NCBI RefSeq assembly: GCF_900114875.1
Contig: NZ_FPKW01000002.1
Location: 248,001-312,000 of the forward strand
Length of the DNA: 64,000 nucleotides
Direction: 5' to 3'
From: Chryseobacterium limigenitum
GTDB taxonomy: Bacteria; Bacteroidota; Bacteroidia; Flavobacteriales; Weeksellaceae
Shown piece by piece: positions 9,309-20,317 of this stretch; the first letter of the stretch is position 1; every line of letters starts with the position of its first letter. Position numbers and translations under genes: made by a program. Below the pieces are notes generated by a model. It saw only the letters and a list, made by a program, of their open reading frames with translations, had not been told where the DNA came from and made no database searches.

Positions 9309-9830
9309 ATGTTAGGACTAGATAATATAGAAAGAGTAAAACCGGGAGGATTAGAATTAAAAGATCGTCTCGTAGCTGTAAACAGAGTAACTAAAGTAAC
9401 AAAAGGTGGTAGAGCTTTCGGGTTTTCTGCTATCGTTGTTGTTGGAAATGAAGAAGGAGTTATTGGTTACGGTTTAGGTAAATCTAAAGAGGTTGCTTCT
9501 GCAATTGCGAAAGCTGTTGAAGACGCTAAGAAAAACCTTGTTAAGGTACCTGTAATGAACCATACAATCCCTCACCAAACTGCTGCTAGATACGGTGGTG
9601 CAGATATCTTCTTGAGACCTGCTTCTCACGGTACAGGACTTATTGCAGGTGGTGCAGTAAGAGCGGTATTGGAGTCTGCTGGTATTCACGATATCCTTTC
9701 AAAATCTAAAGGATCTTCTAACCCTCACAACGTAGTGAAAGCTACTTTCAAAGCGTTATTAGATATCAGAAGACCTGAAGAAATTGCAAGAATGAGAGGA
9801 GTTTCTCTAAGTAAAGTGTTTAACGGTTAA
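9309..9830 (+). CDS. rpsE: Small-subunit ribosomal protein S5
   Basis: A 173-residue fidelity protein of the 30S shoulder. The N-terminal double-stranded-RNA-binding-like domain has [18 protein letters not shown], the loop where spectinomycin resistance mutations occur in other bacteria, and the C-terminal domain has the [15 protein letters not shown] segment. No resistance-type change is evident by eye. Confidence 0.97.
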   Translation: MLGLDNIERVKPGGLELKDRLVAVNRVTKVTKGGRAFGFSAIVVVGNEEGVIGYGLGKSKEVASAIAKAVEDAKKNLVKVPVMNHTIPHQTAARYGGADIFLRPASHGTGLIAGGAVRAVLESAGIHDILSKSKGSSNPHNVVKATFKALLDIRRPEEIARMRGVSLSKVFNG

Positions 9831-9840
9831 TAAATAAACA

Positions 9841-10017
9841 ATGGCAACAATTAAAGTAAAACAAGTAAGAAGCGCTATTGGTAGAACAAAAACCCAAAAG
9901 AGAACGCTTGAAGCATTAGGATTTAAGAAACTTCACCAAGTTGTAGAACACGAAGCTACGCCTTCTATTTTAGGTATGATAGCTGCAGTTAGTCATTTAC
10001 TTGAAGTTCAAAAATAA
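9841..10017 (+). CDS. rpmD: Large-subunit ribosomal protein L30
   Basis: A 58-residue gene between rpsE and rplO, reading MATIKVKQVRSAIGRTKTQK at the start and ending LLEVQK. The first strand (TIKVKQVRSAIGR) and the LEALGFKKLHQVVEH helix are the family core. It fills the expected position and frame, 10 bp after rpsE. Confidence 0.95.
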   Translation: MATIKVKQVRSAIGRTKTQKRTLEALGFKKLHQVVEHEATPSILGMIAAVSHLLEVQK

Positions 10018-10035
10018 TTTTAAAAAGAAATTAAA

Positions 10036-10485
10036 ATGAATTTAAACAACATAAAACCTGCTGCAGGTTCTACTTTTAGTTCAAAAAGAATTGGTAGAGG
10101 TCAAGGTAGTGGAAAAGGAGGTACTTCTACGAAAGGTCACAAAGGACAGAAAGCAAGAGCTGGTTATTCTCAGAAGATCGGTTTTGAAGGAGGTCAGATG
10201 CCTTTACAAAGAAGATTACCGAAATTCGGTTTCAAAAATGTAAACAGAAAAGAATTTAGAGCTATTAACCTAGACGATATTCAAACTTTAATTGATACTA
10301 AATCTGTAACAGGAGATATTACAAAAGAAGTTTTGGTACAAAACGGTTTAGCTACTAAAAACGAATCAGTGAAAATTATGGGTAGAGGAGAATTGAAATC
10401 TGCGGTTTCAATCTCTGCTGATAAATTCACTAAATCTGCATTAGAGCTTATCTCTAAAGCAGGTGGACAAGCAATTACATTATAA
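10036..10485 (+). CDS. rplO: Large-subunit ribosomal protein L15
   Basis: A 149-residue late-assembly 50S protein. The Gly-rich N-terminal extension GRGQGSGKGGTSTKGHKGQK and the QMPLQRRLPKFGF motif are diagnostic. It is followed by secY after 9 bp, the conserved arrangement. Confidence 0.97.
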   Translation: MNLNNIKPAAGSTFSSKRIGRGQGSGKGGTSTKGHKGQKARAGYSQKIGFEGGQMPLQRRLPKFGFKNVNRKEFRAINLDDIQTLIDTKSVTGDITKEVLVQNGLATKNESVKIMGRGELKSAVSISADKFTKSALELISKAGGQAITL

Positions 10486-10494
10486 TAGTAACTA

Positions 10495-11874
10495 ATGAAA
10501 GAATTTATACAAACCCTTAAGAATATTTGGAGCCTAAAGGAATTAAGAGATAAAATTCTCTTTACGTTAGGTATTATCCTTGTGTATAGATTCGCATCTT
10601 ATATCTCATTGCCTGCAATTAACCTTGCAGAAGTAGGGGATCTCTTAGAGCATTATAAAAATCAAGGCGGTAACAAGCAAGGAGCAGGTCTCCTTGGCTT
10701 GCTTTCGTCGTTTACAGGTGGGGCTTTCAGTCACGCTTCTGTAATGGCGTTAGGTATCATGCCTTATATTTCAGCTTCTATTATTGTTCAGTTGATGGGG
10801 ATGGCTATTCCTTATCTTCAGAAACTTCAGAAAGATGGAGAGTCCGGTAGAAATACATTGAATCAAATTACTAGATGGTTAACAATTGGGGTTTGTCTTG
10901 TACAGGCACCTTCTTATTTAACTTCTATTACTCAATTATTCTTACCATATGCTCAGTTCCAGTCTGCATACTATGTAGAGCCAAATTCTATCATGTTCTG
11001 GTTACCAAGTATTGTTATACTTGTTGCCGGTTCAGTATTTGCAATGTGGCTAGGTGAGAAAATTACTGACAAAGGAATCGGAAATGGTATTTCTATCCTT
11101 ATTATGGTTGGTATCTTATCTAGACTTCCAGAAGCATTTGTACAGGAAATGGCCGTGCAGAACGGAAAAGGAGGAATGGGATCTATCATGATCCTTATTG
11201 AAGTGATATTCTGGATGTTGGTGGTTCTTTTAGCAGTCGTCCTATCGGTCGCTGTTAGAAAAATTCCAATTCAATATGTAAGCAGAGCTCAAGCAAGAGG
11301 AGGTGTAAATAGAAATCTTATGCAAGGAGCAAGACAATGGATTCCATTGAAAGTTAATGCTGCCGGTGTTATGCCAATTATCTTTGCTCAGGCATTGATG
11401 TTCGTACCCGGTTTATTAACCAAATTCGATGAGTCTAATACTTTTCTTGCAGGTTTCAAGAATGTTTTTAGCTGGCAGTACAACGTATTGTTTGCGCTAT
11501 TAATTATTATCTTCTCATTTTTCTATACTGCAATTACTATTCCGGTAAACCAAATGGCTGATGATTTGAAGAGAAATGGAGGTTTAGTACCGAAAGTAAG
11601 ACCCGGTAAAGAGACAGCTGATTATTTAGATGATATTTTATCAAAAATTACCTTGCCAGGTGCAATATTTTTATCTATCTTTGCAGTCCTTCCAGCAATT
11701 GTGCATGGAAGCTTTGTTCAGACAGATGCGTTCGCCCTATTTTTCGGGGGAACATCACTATTGATTATGGTGGGAGTTATTTTGGATACAGTTCAACAGA
11801 TTAATACATATCTGCTGAACCATCACTATGATGGCTTAATGCAGTCTAAACTGTCAAGAACGACTGGATATTAA
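10495..11874 (+). CDS. secY: Preprotein translocase subunit SecY
   Basis: A 459-residue channel subunit of the general secretory translocase with ten predicted membrane helices. Landmarks are the plug region (LLGLLSSFTGGAFSHASV), the GIMPYISASIIVQLM segment of helix 2, GEKITDKGIGNGIS and the cytoplasmic loop VRPGKETADYLDDIL that binds SecA and ribosomes. Length is normal. Only 3 bp separate it from infA. Confidence 0.97.
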   Translation: MKEFIQTLKNIWSLKELRDKILFTLGIILVYRFASYISLPAINLAEVGDLLEHYKNQGGNKQGAGLLGLLSSFTGGAFSHASVMALGIMPYISASIIVQLMGMAIPYLQKLQKDGESGRNTLNQITRWLTIGVCLVQAPSYLTSITQLFLPYAQFQSAYYVEPNSIMFWLPSIVILVAGSVFAMWLGEKITDKGIGNGISILIMVGILSRLPEAFVQEMAVQNGKGGMGSIMILIEVIFWMLVVLLAVVLSVAVRKIPIQYVSRAQARGGVNRNLMQGARQWIPLKVNAAGVMPIIFAQALMFVPGLLTKFDESNTFLAGFKNVFSWQYNVLFALLIIIFSFFYTAITIPVNQMADDLKRNGGLVPKVRPGKETADYLDDILSKITLPGAIFLSIFAVLPAIVHGSFVQTDAFALFFGGTSLLIMVGVILDTVQQINTYLLNHHYDGLMQSKLSRTTGY

Positions 11875-11877
11875 TTT

Positions 11878-12093
11878 ATGGCAAAACAAAAACATATTGA
11901 ACAAGACGGCGTTATTACGGAAGCACTTTCGAACGCCCAGTTCCGTGTAGAGCTAGAAAATGGGCATATGCTTATCGCTCATATTTCTGGTAAAATGAGA
12001 ATGCATTATATTAAACTTTTACCTGGTGATAAGGTAAAACTAGAAATGTCTCCCTATGATTTGACAAAAGGGAGAATTACTTTTAGATATTAA
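11878..12093 (+). CDS. infA: Translation initiation factor IF-1
   Basis: A 71-residue OB-fold factor that occupies the A site during initiation. The family core [21 protein letters not shown] and the end [12 protein letters not shown] are complete. It lies between secY and rpmJ as is usual; a stable hairpin follows it. Confidence 0.97.
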   Translation: MAKQKHIEQDGVITEALSNAQFRVELENGHMLIAHISGKMRMHYIKLLPGDKVKLEMSPYDLTKGRITFRY

Positions 12094-12095
12094 AC

Positions 12096-12138
12096 AACCG
12101 CCAAATGGAGTCTTCGGGTTTCCATTTGGCTATTGTTA
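12096..12138 (+). other. Intercistronic hairpin between infA and rpmJ
   Basis: GCCAAATGGA at 12100-12109 pairs perfectly with TCCATTTGGC at 12121-12130 over an 11-nt loop; outer AACAA/TTGTT can extend it. No U run follows, so it is more likely an mRNA-stability or processing element than a terminator. Confidence 0.5.
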
Positions 12139-12156
12139 AAAAATAAATACTATCAA

Positions 12157-12273
12157 ATGAAAGTTAGAGCATCAATCAAAAAAAGAAGTGCTGATTGCAA
12201 GATCGTACGCAGAAAAGGTGTACTATTTGTGATCAACAAGAAGAACCCAAAATTTAAACAAAGACAAGGCTAA
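12157..12273 (+). CDS. rpmJ: Large-subunit ribosomal protein L36, zinc-free form
   Basis: A 38-residue gene starting [20 protein letters not shown] and ending KFKQRQG. The zinc-binding Cys3-His pattern of classical L36 is reduced to one cysteine, and the usual PKHKQRQG histidine is F, so this is the zinc-independent form. It lies between infA and rpsM, the normal place. Confidence 0.95.
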   Translation: MKVRASIKKRSADCKIVRRKGVLFVINKKNPKFKQRQG

Positions 12274-12282
12274 TATTAAATT

Positions 12283-12660
12283 ATGGCGAGAATTGCAGGT
12301 ATTGATTTACCAAAAAACAAAAGAGGCGTTATCGGTTTAACTTATATTTACGGAGTTGGAAGAAGTACTTCTTCTGAAATCCTTAAAGTAGCCGGTATTA
12401 GCGAAGATAAGAAAGTCAACGAATGGAATGACGATGAATTGGCTGCAATCAGAAATTATATTACTGAAAACGTAAAAGTTGAAGGTGAGTTAAGATCTGA
12501 AGTGCAATTGAACATCAAGAGATTGATGGACATAGGATGCCAACGAGGAATACGTCACAGACTAGGACTACCTTTAAGAGGCCAGAGAACGAAAAACAAC
12601 TCTAGAACCCGTAAAGGAAAGAGAAAAACAGTTGCTAACAAGAAAAAAGCAAGTAAATAA
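12283..12660 (+). CDS. rpsM: Small-subunit ribosomal protein S13
   Basis: A 125-residue 30S head protein contacting the P-site tRNA and bridging to L5. It starts [19 protein letters not shown] and carries the [24 protein letters not shown] basic C-terminal region (cited as the tail from about residue 88). It opens the alpha-operon part. Confidence 0.97.
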   Translation: MARIAGIDLPKNKRGVIGLTYIYGVGRSTSSEILKVAGISEDKKVNEWNDDELAAIRNYITENVKVEGELRSEVQLNIKRLMDIGCQRGIRHRLGLPLRGQRTKNNSRTRKGKRKTVANKKKASK

Positions 12661-12672
12661 TCGTTAGGAATT

Positions 12673-13062
12673 ATGGCAAAACAAAGTAAAGTAGTTAAAA
12701 AAAGAAAAGTAAAAGTTGAAGCTATTGGTGAAGCGCATATTCAGGCTTCTTTCAATAACATCATCATTTCTTTAACAAATAAAAGCGGAGAAGTTATCTC
12801 TTGGGCTTCTGCCGGTAAAATGGGATTCAGAGGTTCTAAAAAGAACACTCCTTTTGCTGCTCAAATGGCAGCTGAAAATTGCTCTAACGTAGCTCATGAA
12901 GCTGGATTAAGAAGAGTAAAGGTGTATGTGAAAGGTCCAGGTGCAGGTAGAGAATCTGCTATCAGAACAATTCACAATTCAGGTATTGAAGTTAGCGAAA
13001 TTATTGACGTTACTCCTATGCCACACAATGGATGTAGACCACCAAAAAGAAGAAGAGTTTAA
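12673..13062 (+). CDS. rpsK: Small-subunit ribosomal protein S11
   Basis: A 129-residue platform protein near the mRNA exit. The segments [21 protein letters not shown] and the C-terminal [18 protein letters not shown] are the family signature. The order rpsM-rpsK-rpsD-rpoA-rplQ is the conserved alpha operon. Confidence 0.97.
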   Translation: MAKQSKVVKKRKVKVEAIGEAHIQASFNNIIISLTNKSGEVISWASAGKMGFRGSKKNTPFAAQMAAENCSNVAHEAGLRRVKVYVKGPGAGRESAIRTIHNSGIEVSEIIDVTPMPHNGCRPPKRRRV

Positions 13063-13081
13063 TTTTTAGAATTTACCCATT

Positions 13082-13690
13082 ATGGCAAGATATATTGGAC
13101 CTAAAACTAAGATTGCTAGAAAGTTTGGTGCTGCAATCTACGGAGATGATAAAAACTTCGAAAAGAGAAAAAACCAACCGCCAGGACAACACGGTCCTAA
13201 CAAAAGAAGAGGTGCTAAAAAATCAGAATATGCAGTTCAGTTAGCTGAAAAACAAAAAGCTAAATACACTTACGGTATTTTAGAAAGACAGTTTGCAAAT
13301 TTATTCGATAAAGCACACAGAAGTAAAGGTGTAACAGGTGAAGTTCTATTACAGCTTTGTGAATCAAGATTGGATAACGTAGTATACAGATTAGGTTTTG
13401 CTAAAACCAGAGCTGGTGCTAGACAGTTAACTTCTCACAGACACATCACTGTGAATGGTGAGATCCTTAACATCCCTTCTTATTTAGTAAAAGCTGGTGA
13501 CGTAATCGCTGTAAGAGAAAAATCTAAGTCTCTTGAAGTTGTTACCGACTCATTGGCTGCTAAAGCAAATTATGAGTGGTTACAATTCAACGATGAGAAG
13601 AAAGAAGGTACTTTCATCTCTGCTCCTGAGAGAATCCAAATCCCGGAAGACATCAAGGAACAGCTTATCGTCGAACTTTACTCTAAATAA
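13082..13690 (+). CDS. rpsD: Small-subunit ribosomal protein S4
   Basis: A 202-residue primary 16S rRNA-binding protein and part of the mRNA entry site. It is the alpha-operon repressor in enterobacteria. The S4 RNA-binding domain is at about residues 92-155 ([22 protein letters not shown]). The zinc-site cysteines of some S4 proteins are absent, so it is the zinc-free type. Confidence 0.97.
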   Translation: MARYIGPKTKIARKFGAAIYGDDKNFEKRKNQPPGQHGPNKRRGAKKSEYAVQLAEKQKAKYTYGILERQFANLFDKAHRSKGVTGEVLLQLCESRLDNVVYRLGFAKTRAGARQLTSHRHITVNGEILNIPSYLVKAGDVIAVREKSKSLEVVTDSLAAKANYEWLQFNDEKKEGTFISAPERIQIPEDIKEQLIVELYSK

Positions 13691-13723
13691 TTTTTTAATC
13701 AAATTTTTGCTCAACCCAATAAT

Positions 13724-14719
13724 ATGGCAATTTTACAATTCATAAAACCCGATAAAGTAATTTTACTTAACTCTGATGAATTTAAAGGTCAATTCGAATT
13801 CAGACCTCTAGAACCAGGTTTCGGGCTTACAATCGGTAATGCTTTGAGAAGAGTGTTGCTTTCTTCTCTGGAAGGATACGCTATTTCATCTATCAAAATA
13901 GAAGGTGTAGAGCACGAATTTTCAACTATTCCAGGAGTAATCGAAGACGTTACCGAAATTATTCTTAACCTTAAGCAGGTAAGACTAAAAGCTACGGCAG
14001 AAAACCAGACGAATGAGCAGGTTGTTGCTAAAGTTACGGGACAGACGATTATTACTGCTGGAGATTTAGGTAAATCAATCAATGGATTCGAGATTTTAAA
14101 TCCGGATTTATTAATCTGTAACCTAAACAGTGATGTAACTTTCGAAATCACTTTCAATGTAGAGAAAGGTAGAGGGTATGTTCCTTCGGAACAAAATAAA
14201 ACAAACAATGCTCCTGTAGGAACTATTGCTATTGATTCTATTTTCACCCCTATTAAGAAAGTACAATACAGTATTGAAAATTATCGTGTAGAGCAAAAAA
14301 CAGACTACGAAAAACTTGTATTAGATATAGAAACTGATGGCTCAATAAGCCCTCAGAATGCTTTAACCGAAGCTTCTAAGATATTAATTTATCACTTCAT
14401 GTTGTTCTCTGATGAGAGAATCACACTTGAAACGGAAGCTGTAAAAGCATCTATCCAATACGATGAAGAAACTCTTCATACAAGACAACTTCTTAAGTCT
14501 AAATTAGCAGATATGGATCTTTCAGTAAGAGCCCTTAACTGTCTAAAAGCGGCTGAAGTAGAAACTCTTGGAGAACTGGTTTCTTACAGTAAGTCTGATT
14601 TGATGAAATTCAGAAATTTTGGTAAAAAATCTTTGACAGAACTAGAAGAATTAGTGCATTCAAAAGGTCTTAACTTCGGTTTCGACGTTGCAAAATATAA
14701 GTTAGACGCTGATAAATAA
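13724..14719 (+). CDS. rpoA: RNA polymerase alpha subunit
   Basis: A 331-residue alpha subunit. The N-terminal domain (about 1-235) dimerises and binds beta and beta-prime ([21 protein letters not shown]); the C-terminal helix-hairpin-helix domain (about 255-325, [20 protein letters not shown] and [13 protein letters not shown]) contacts upstream promoter DNA and activators. Both domains are complete and joined by a short linker. A 33-bp gap separates it from rpsD. Confidence 0.97.
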   Translation: MAILQFIKPDKVILLNSDEFKGQFEFRPLEPGFGLTIGNALRRVLLSSLEGYAISSIKIEGVEHEFSTIPGVIEDVTEIILNLKQVRLKATAENQTNEQVVAKVTGQTIITAGDLGKSINGFEILNPDLLICNLNSDVTFEITFNVEKGRGYVPSEQNKTNNAPVGTIAIDSIFTPIKKVQYSIENYRVEQKTDYEKLVLDIETDGSISPQNALTEASKILIYHFMLFSDERITLETEAVKASIQYDEETLHTRQLLKSKLADMDLSVRALNCLKAAEVETLGELVSYSKSDLMKFRNFGKKSLTELEELVHSKGLNFGFDVAKYKLDADK

Positions 14720-14725
14720 TTAATA

Positions 14726-15250
14726 ATGAGACACGGTAAAAAATTCAATCACTTAGGAAGAACAGCTTCTCATAGAAGTGCTTTACTTTCTAATATGGCT
14801 TGTTCTCTAATTGAGCATAAGAGAATCAACACTACTGTAGCTAAAGCGAAAGCTTTAAGAGTATATGTTGAGCCTCTATTAACAAAGGCAAAAGAAGATA
14901 CTACACACAATAGAAGAATTGTTTTTTCATATCTTCAAAGTAAAGAGGCAGTTACTGAACTTTTCAGATCAGTAGCTCCTAAAATCGCAGAAAGAAACGG
15001 AGGTTACACAAGAATCATCAAGACTGGTTTCAGACAAGGTGATGCTGCTGACATGGCTCTTATCGAGCTAGTTGATTTCAACGAACTTTACAATCCTAAT
15101 GCTGAAGAGAAAAAGACTACAAGAAGAAGTAGAAGAGCTACAACTGCTAAAAAAGAAGCTGTAGTTGCTGATGCTCCTAAAGTAGAGGAAAAAGTTGAAG
15201 AGCCTACGGCTGAAGCAACTGATTCTACAGAGGAAAAAACTGCAGAATAA
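14726..15250 (+). CDS. rplQ: Large-subunit ribosomal protein L17 with C-terminal extension
   Basis: A 174-residue L17, longer than the roughly 120-residue core. The core begins [17 protein letters not shown] and runs to about residue 118 ([14 protein letters not shown]). The last 50 or so residues are a low-complexity Lys/Arg then Glu/Ala/Val tail, common in Bacteroidota and probably disordered. It is the last gene of the superoperon and is followed by a strong terminator. Confidence 0.96.
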   Translation: MRHGKKFNHLGRTASHRSALLSNMACSLIEHKRINTTVAKAKALRVYVEPLLTKAKEDTTHNRRIVFSYLQSKEAVTELFRSVAPKIAERNGGYTRIIKTGFRQGDAADMALIELVDFNELYNPNAEEKKTTRRSRRATTAKKEAVVADAPKVEEKVEEPTAEATDSTEEKTAE

Positions 15251-15272
15251 TATATTCTCAGATATAAATAAA

Positions 15273-15301
15273 AACCGTTCAGATTTCTGAACGGTTTTTT
15301 T
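15273..15301 (+). terminator. Terminator of the ribosomal superoperon
   Basis: AACCGTTCAGA at 15273-15283 and TCTGAACGGTT at 15286-15296 form an 11-bp hairpin followed by a T run. A short A run on the left side lets it also serve the convergent lipoprotein gene. Confidence 0.85.
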
Positions 15302-15306
15302 ATGTT

Positions 15307-15741
15307 TTAGATTTTAGTTCTTTTCAGTTCAATAACGTTATTTCCTTGTTCAAGATGAAGACTGTCTCCTTTCACTCTCGCGGTCATATCATCTTTTTTA
15401 TAAATTGTTTCGCCATCTTTCGTCTCTTTCTTTTCCAACGTGAAAGTTTTTTTGTTGCTTGTGATTGCTACTGTACTTTCTTTTGGATCGTTTTTGAAAA
15501 CCACTTTTACTAAAGCTCCGTCTGTTGCTTTGTAGACAAAATCTGTCTTTTCCGTTTTCTGTCCATTTACTTCTATCGTTGATGAACTTACCGTGGAAGA
15601 ATCTATTTTCCCATTATTATCAACAATAGTTGTTTCTGAACTATCAGATTTGATAACGCTTTTGTTTCCGCTTTCCGTTTTGTTGCAGCTTACTAATGAC
15701 AAAGCAACAAGCGAAGCTGTGATTAAAAGTCCTTTTTTCAT
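15307..15741 (-). CDS. Small lipoprotein of unknown function
   Basis: A 144-residue protein with a type II signal peptide: hydrophobic stretch at residues 4-18 and lipobox LVSC with Cys19. The rest is hydrophilic, Ser/Thr/Lys rich and predicted beta (DGALVKVVFKNDPKESTVAI, then TFTLEKKETKDGETIY). It resembles small membrane-attached lipoproteins with repeated beta strands, but no family is recognised. In many flavobacteria carA sits between rplQ and eno; here this gene occupies the gap on the opposite strand. Confidence 0.75.
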   Translation of the reverse strand: MKKGLLITASLVALSLVSCNKTESGNKSVIKSDSSETTIVDNNGKIDSSTVSSSTIEVNGQKTEKTDFVYKATDGALVKVVFKNDPKESTVAITSNKKTFTLEKKETKDGETIYKKDDMTARVKGDSLHLEQGNNVIELKRTKI

Positions 15742-17402
<1,661 letters not shown>

Positions 17403-17417
17403 TTGAAATTATAAATA

Positions 17418-17449
17418 ACGGCAAGCGATAATTTTTGTTTGCCGTATTT
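17418..17449 (+). terminator. Weak terminator after eno
   Basis: ACGGCAAGC at 17418-17426 pairs with GTTTGCCGT at 17437-17445 (one G-U pair), followed by ATTTT. It separates eno from gltA, which has its own AT-rich upstream region. Confidence 0.55.
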
Positions 17450-17485
17450 TATGGAATTTAGTAAATTTAGAAAAAAAATAAATAA

Positions 17486-18772
17486 ATGTCAGACAACAAA
17501 GTAATATTGAATTACGACGGTAATTCATATGAATATCCAATCGTGGATAGTACTATCGGAGACAGAGGGATCGATATTTCAAAACTAAGAGACCAAACAG
17601 GTTTAATCACTCTAGATTTAGGTTACAAAAATACAGGAGCTACACTTAGCGACATTACTTACTTAGACGGGGATAAAGGAGAATTATTCTACAGAGGATA
17701 CCCTATTGAGCAGATTGCTGAAAAGTCTAACTTTACAGAAGTAATGTACCTTTTGTTACACGGTGAATTACCAACTTCAGATCAATTCAATACCTTCAAC
17801 GGTAACATCAAAAAATATAATTTCGTAGCAGAGGAGATGAAAAAAATCATCGATGCTTTCCCTCGTTCTGCTCACCCAATGGGAGTTTTATCTTCTTTAA
17901 CTTCTGCTTTAACTGCCTTCAACCCGAAAGCTGTTAACGTAAACTCTAAAGAAGAAATGGATCTTGCTGCAGAATTGCTTATTGCTAAATTTGCTCACCT
18001 TGCTGCTTGGACGTACAGAAAAACTCTAGGTTTACCATTAAACCACGGAGATAATAGCCTAAACTATGTAGAGAACTTCTACAAAATGGCATTCAGATTA
18101 CCAAATGAAGAGTTTGAAATCAACCCTGTGGTAACTGCTGCTTTAGATAAATTATTAATCCTTCATGCTGACCACGAGCAAAACTGTTCTACATCTACTG
18201 TAAGAATGGTAGGTTCTGCTCATACAGGTCTTTTTGCTTCAGTTTCTGCGGGTATTTCTGCACTTTGGGGACCACTTCACGGTGGTGCAAACCAAGCAGT
18301 TATCGAAATGCTTGAATTGATCGAAAAAGACGGTGGAGATGTTAACAAGTGGGTTGAAAAAGCTAAAGATAAAAACGACAGCTTCCGTTTGATGGGATTC
18401 GGACACAGAGTTTACAAAAACTTCGACCCAAGAGCGAAAATTATCAAAAAAGCGGCTGATGATCTGTTAGTTGCATTAGGAATTGAGGACAAAGCTCTTG
18501 ATATTGCTATGCAGTTAGAAAAAGTAGCATTGGAAGATGAGTACTTCATCGAAAGAAAACTATATCCAAACGTAGATTTCTACTCAGGAATCATCTACAG
18601 AGCATTAGGAATTCCTACAGAAATGTTTACAGTAATGTTTGCATTAGGAAGACTTCCGGGATGGATCGCTCAATGGAAAGAAATGAGATTGAAAGGAGAC
18701 CCGATCGGAAGACCAAGACAGGTTTACCAAGGAGCTCAAAAAAGAGACTATATCGATTTAATGAACAGATAA
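17486..18772 (+). CDS. gltA: Citrate synthase
   Basis: A 428-residue type II (hexameric-type) citrate synthase that condenses acetyl-CoA and oxaloacetate at the entry to the TCA cycle. An N-terminal beta domain (about 1-60) precedes the catalytic domain. Active-site segments are LHADHEQNCSTSTVRMVGS, PLHGGANQAV, GFGHRVYKNFDPRA and the catalytic-Asp segment VDFYSGIIYRALG. Length and start are normal. A strong terminator follows. Confidence 0.98.
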   Translation: MSDNKVILNYDGNSYEYPIVDSTIGDRGIDISKLRDQTGLITLDLGYKNTGATLSDITYLDGDKGELFYRGYPIEQIAEKSNFTEVMYLLLHGELPTSDQFNTFNGNIKKYNFVAEEMKKIIDAFPRSAHPMGVLSSLTSALTAFNPKAVNVNSKEEMDLAAELLIAKFAHLAAWTYRKTLGLPLNHGDNSLNYVENFYKMAFRLPNEEFEINPVVTAALDKLLILHADHEQNCSTSTVRMVGSAHTGLFASVSAGISALWGPLHGGANQAVIEMLELIEKDGGDVNKWVEKAKDKNDSFRLMGFGHRVYKNFDPRAKIIKKAADDLLVALGIEDKALDIAMQLEKVALEDEYFIERKLYPNVDFYSGIIYRALGIPTEMFTVMFALGRLPGWIAQWKEMRLKGDPIGRPRQVYQGAQKRDYIDLMNR

Positions 18773-18792
18773 TATTTGTCTCAGATAAATAT

Positions 18793-18824
18793 AAATCCCA
18801 AAGTTTTATGCTTTGGGATTTTTT
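18793..18824 (+). terminator. Terminator after gltA
   Basis: AAATCCCAAAG at 18793-18803 pairs with CTTTGGGATTT at 18811-18821 and is followed by TTT. Confidence 0.85.
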
Positions 18825-18857
18825 GTTTTAAAGTTGAAATTTTATTTAAGTTAAATT

Positions 18858-19295
18858 TTAATCATTATTAAGAAGTCTATTAATCTTATCATTCCAAATC
18901 TTCGCCACTTTCTCAATTTGTGCTTCTGTACTTTTTTGAATATCTAACGCGGTTTTTACACCTTGTACCATAATCATTGAAGCTCTTCTTGTTTCAATGA
19001 AATATTTTAAAATCTCACCAGTTTCCAGTTCAACTTTTCCAAAAGTAAAATCTTCATCTTTACTTTTAAATTCGCCATACAATTTATTTTTAGCATTAAT
19101 TAAACTTCCAAATTGAAGAGTACCATTTTCATTTGTGATCAGTTTTCTGGTTGTTAAAATGCTAAAATTGGCTGAATCAATAATGGTTGAGCAAATAATC
19201 AATTCATCATCATGTAATTCGAAAGGATAATGTTGAAATAAAATCTTAGAATCATTTTCGTAAAACGTTGCCCATTTAAAATCATAAGGTTTCAT
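18858..19295 (-). CDS. Protein of unknown function
   Basis: A 145-residue soluble protein if read from the ATG at 19293-19295 (MKPYDFKWATFYENDS); an alternative start 20 codons upstream would add a basic N-terminus. It has no signal peptide or membrane helix. The middle part alternates strands (ELIICSTIIDSANFSILTTR, then TFGKVELETGEILKYF) and the end is helical. I recognise no family. It is convergent with gltA and 105 bp or more from the next gene, so it appears to be a single-gene unit. Confidence 0.6.
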   Translation of the reverse strand: MKPYDFKWATFYENDSKILFQHYPFELHDDELIICSTIIDSANFSILTTRKLITNENGTLQFGSLINAKNKLYGEFKSKDEDFTFGKVELETGEILKYFIETRRASMIMVQGVKTALDIQKSTEAQIEKVAKIWNDKINRLLNND

Positions 19296-19399
19296 GGTGC
19301 TTCTTTTGATTTTAGCAATACAAATTCTATGAATGGATTTATCAGATTTTCTCATTGTAGTTTTAATGAGAGCTAAAATACAAAAGTTTAAAATATAAA

Positions 19400-20194
19400 T
19401 TAAATTGTTGGAATCGTTCCTCCATCAATCACATATTCAGTTCCGGTTAAATAGCTTGCTCGCGGAGATACTAGAAACCCTACAAATTCTGCAATATCTT
19501 CCGGCTGAGCTGGTCTTCCGATGGGAATTCCGCCCAACGCATTCATCACGCTTTGGGTTGCTTCTTCTATCGTTGAATTTGAGCTTTCCGCAATTCGTTC
19601 CATCATTCTCGTTGCAGAGTCCGTCATTATCCAGCCTGGCGAAACGGTCAAAACACGAACTCCTTTTGATGAAACTTCCTTTGACAAACCTTTACTGTAA
19701 TTAATTAAACCTGCTTTTGCCGCCGCGTATGGCAAAGTAGAATCATACAGTGGCAATCTCCCCTGAATAGACGCGATGTGAATAATTACTCCACTTTTTT
19801 GTTCGATCATTTGTGGTAAAAATCCTCTATCCAAACGAACGGGCGCCAACAAGTTAGTCTGAATTGATGTTTCCCAATCTTCATCAGCCAAAACAGAAAA
19901 TCCACCGCCTTTTGTTTCCGAACCGCCAAGAGTATTGATTAAGATGTCAAGCTTTCCGAATTTGGATAAAACTTCATCAACAACTTTTTGAGTTCCTACA
20001 GGTTTGCTTAAATCAGAAGCGATAAAATGAAGTTTTTCATTCGTAATTTCCGGTTGATTTCTTGCGGTTACGATCACTGTTGCTCCTGCAGATAACAGTC
20101 TTTCTGCGATGGCTTTTCCTGCGCCTTTTGTTCCACCTGTTACCAAGGCTATTTTATTGCTTAGTTCATTATTGAAATTAAATTGTCCGTTCAT
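19400..20194 (-). CDS. SDR-family oxidoreductase
   Basis: A 264-residue short-chain dehydrogenase/reductase from the ATG at 20192-20194; a longer reading frame start is rejected because it runs through the promoter. The nucleotide-binding motif is TGGTKGAG (residues 19-26, with Ala in place of the usual Ile), the Ser is in IHIASIQGRLP, the YxxxK pair is in YAAAKAGLI, and the C-terminus has the LTGTEYVIDGGT block. The substrate is unknown. It is divergent from an HxlR-type regulator that probably controls it. Confidence 0.88.
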   Translation of the reverse strand: MNGQFNFNNELSNKIALVTGGTKGAGKAIAERLLSAGATVIVTARNQPEITNEKLHFIASDLSKPVGTQKVVDEVLSKFGKLDILINTLGGSETKGGGFSVLADEDWETSIQTNLLAPVRLDRGFLPQMIEQKSGVIIHIASIQGRLPLYDSTLPYAAAKAGLINYSKGLSKEVSSKGVRVLTVSPGWIMTDSATRMMERIAESSNSTIEEATQSVMNALGGIPIGRPAQPEDIAEFVGFLVSPRASYLTGTEYVIDGGTIPTI

Positions 20195-20211
20195 ATGTTT
20201 AAAGTTTGGTA

Positions 20212-20242
20212 CAAATTTCAGGAGTATGATGAGTTTATACAA
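20212..20242 (-). promoter_or_regulatory. Putative SDR gene promoter
   Basis: On the minus strand TTG (20240-20242), a 20-bp spacer and GAAATTTG (20212-20219) approximate the Bacteroidota promoter. The start of transcription would be close to 20205, a short leader before the ATG at 20194. Confidence 0.45.
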
Positions 20243-20261
20243 GTACGGAAATACGATTCAT

Positions 20262-20284
20262 ATAGGGATAAATTTTTCCCCTAT
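20262..20284. promoter_or_regulatory. Interrupted palindrome, putative HxlR operator
   Basis: ATAGGG at 20262-20267 and CCCTAT at 20279-20284 are inverted about an AT-rich centre, a 23-bp site between the two divergent promoters. It touches the -33 region of the regulator promoter. Dimeric HxlR regulators bind such sites; the role is inferred from position. Confidence 0.45.
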
Positions 20285-20286
20285 TG

Positions 20287-20313
20287 TTGTTTTTAGAACA
20301 TTGACTAATTTTG
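20287..20313 (+). promoter_or_regulatory. Putative promoter of the HxlR gene
   Basis: TTG at 20287-20289 (with a second TTG just before), about 16-19 bp of spacer and TAATTTTG at 20306-20313 match the Bacteroidota promoter. The predicted start falls on or beside the ATG at 20318, which would give a leaderless message. Confidence 0.4.
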
Positions 20314-20317
20314 TTAT

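Noticed and set aside
13789..14247. Long antisense frame inside rpoA
   Set aside because: It runs opposite a complete rpoA and shows no recognisable domain, so it is a shadow frame.
18858..19355. Longer start for the unknown protein at 19355
   Set aside because: The extra N-terminus is Lys/Arg-rich and unlike a folded domain, while the internal ATG at 19295 gives a compact protein; the longer form cannot be fully excluded.
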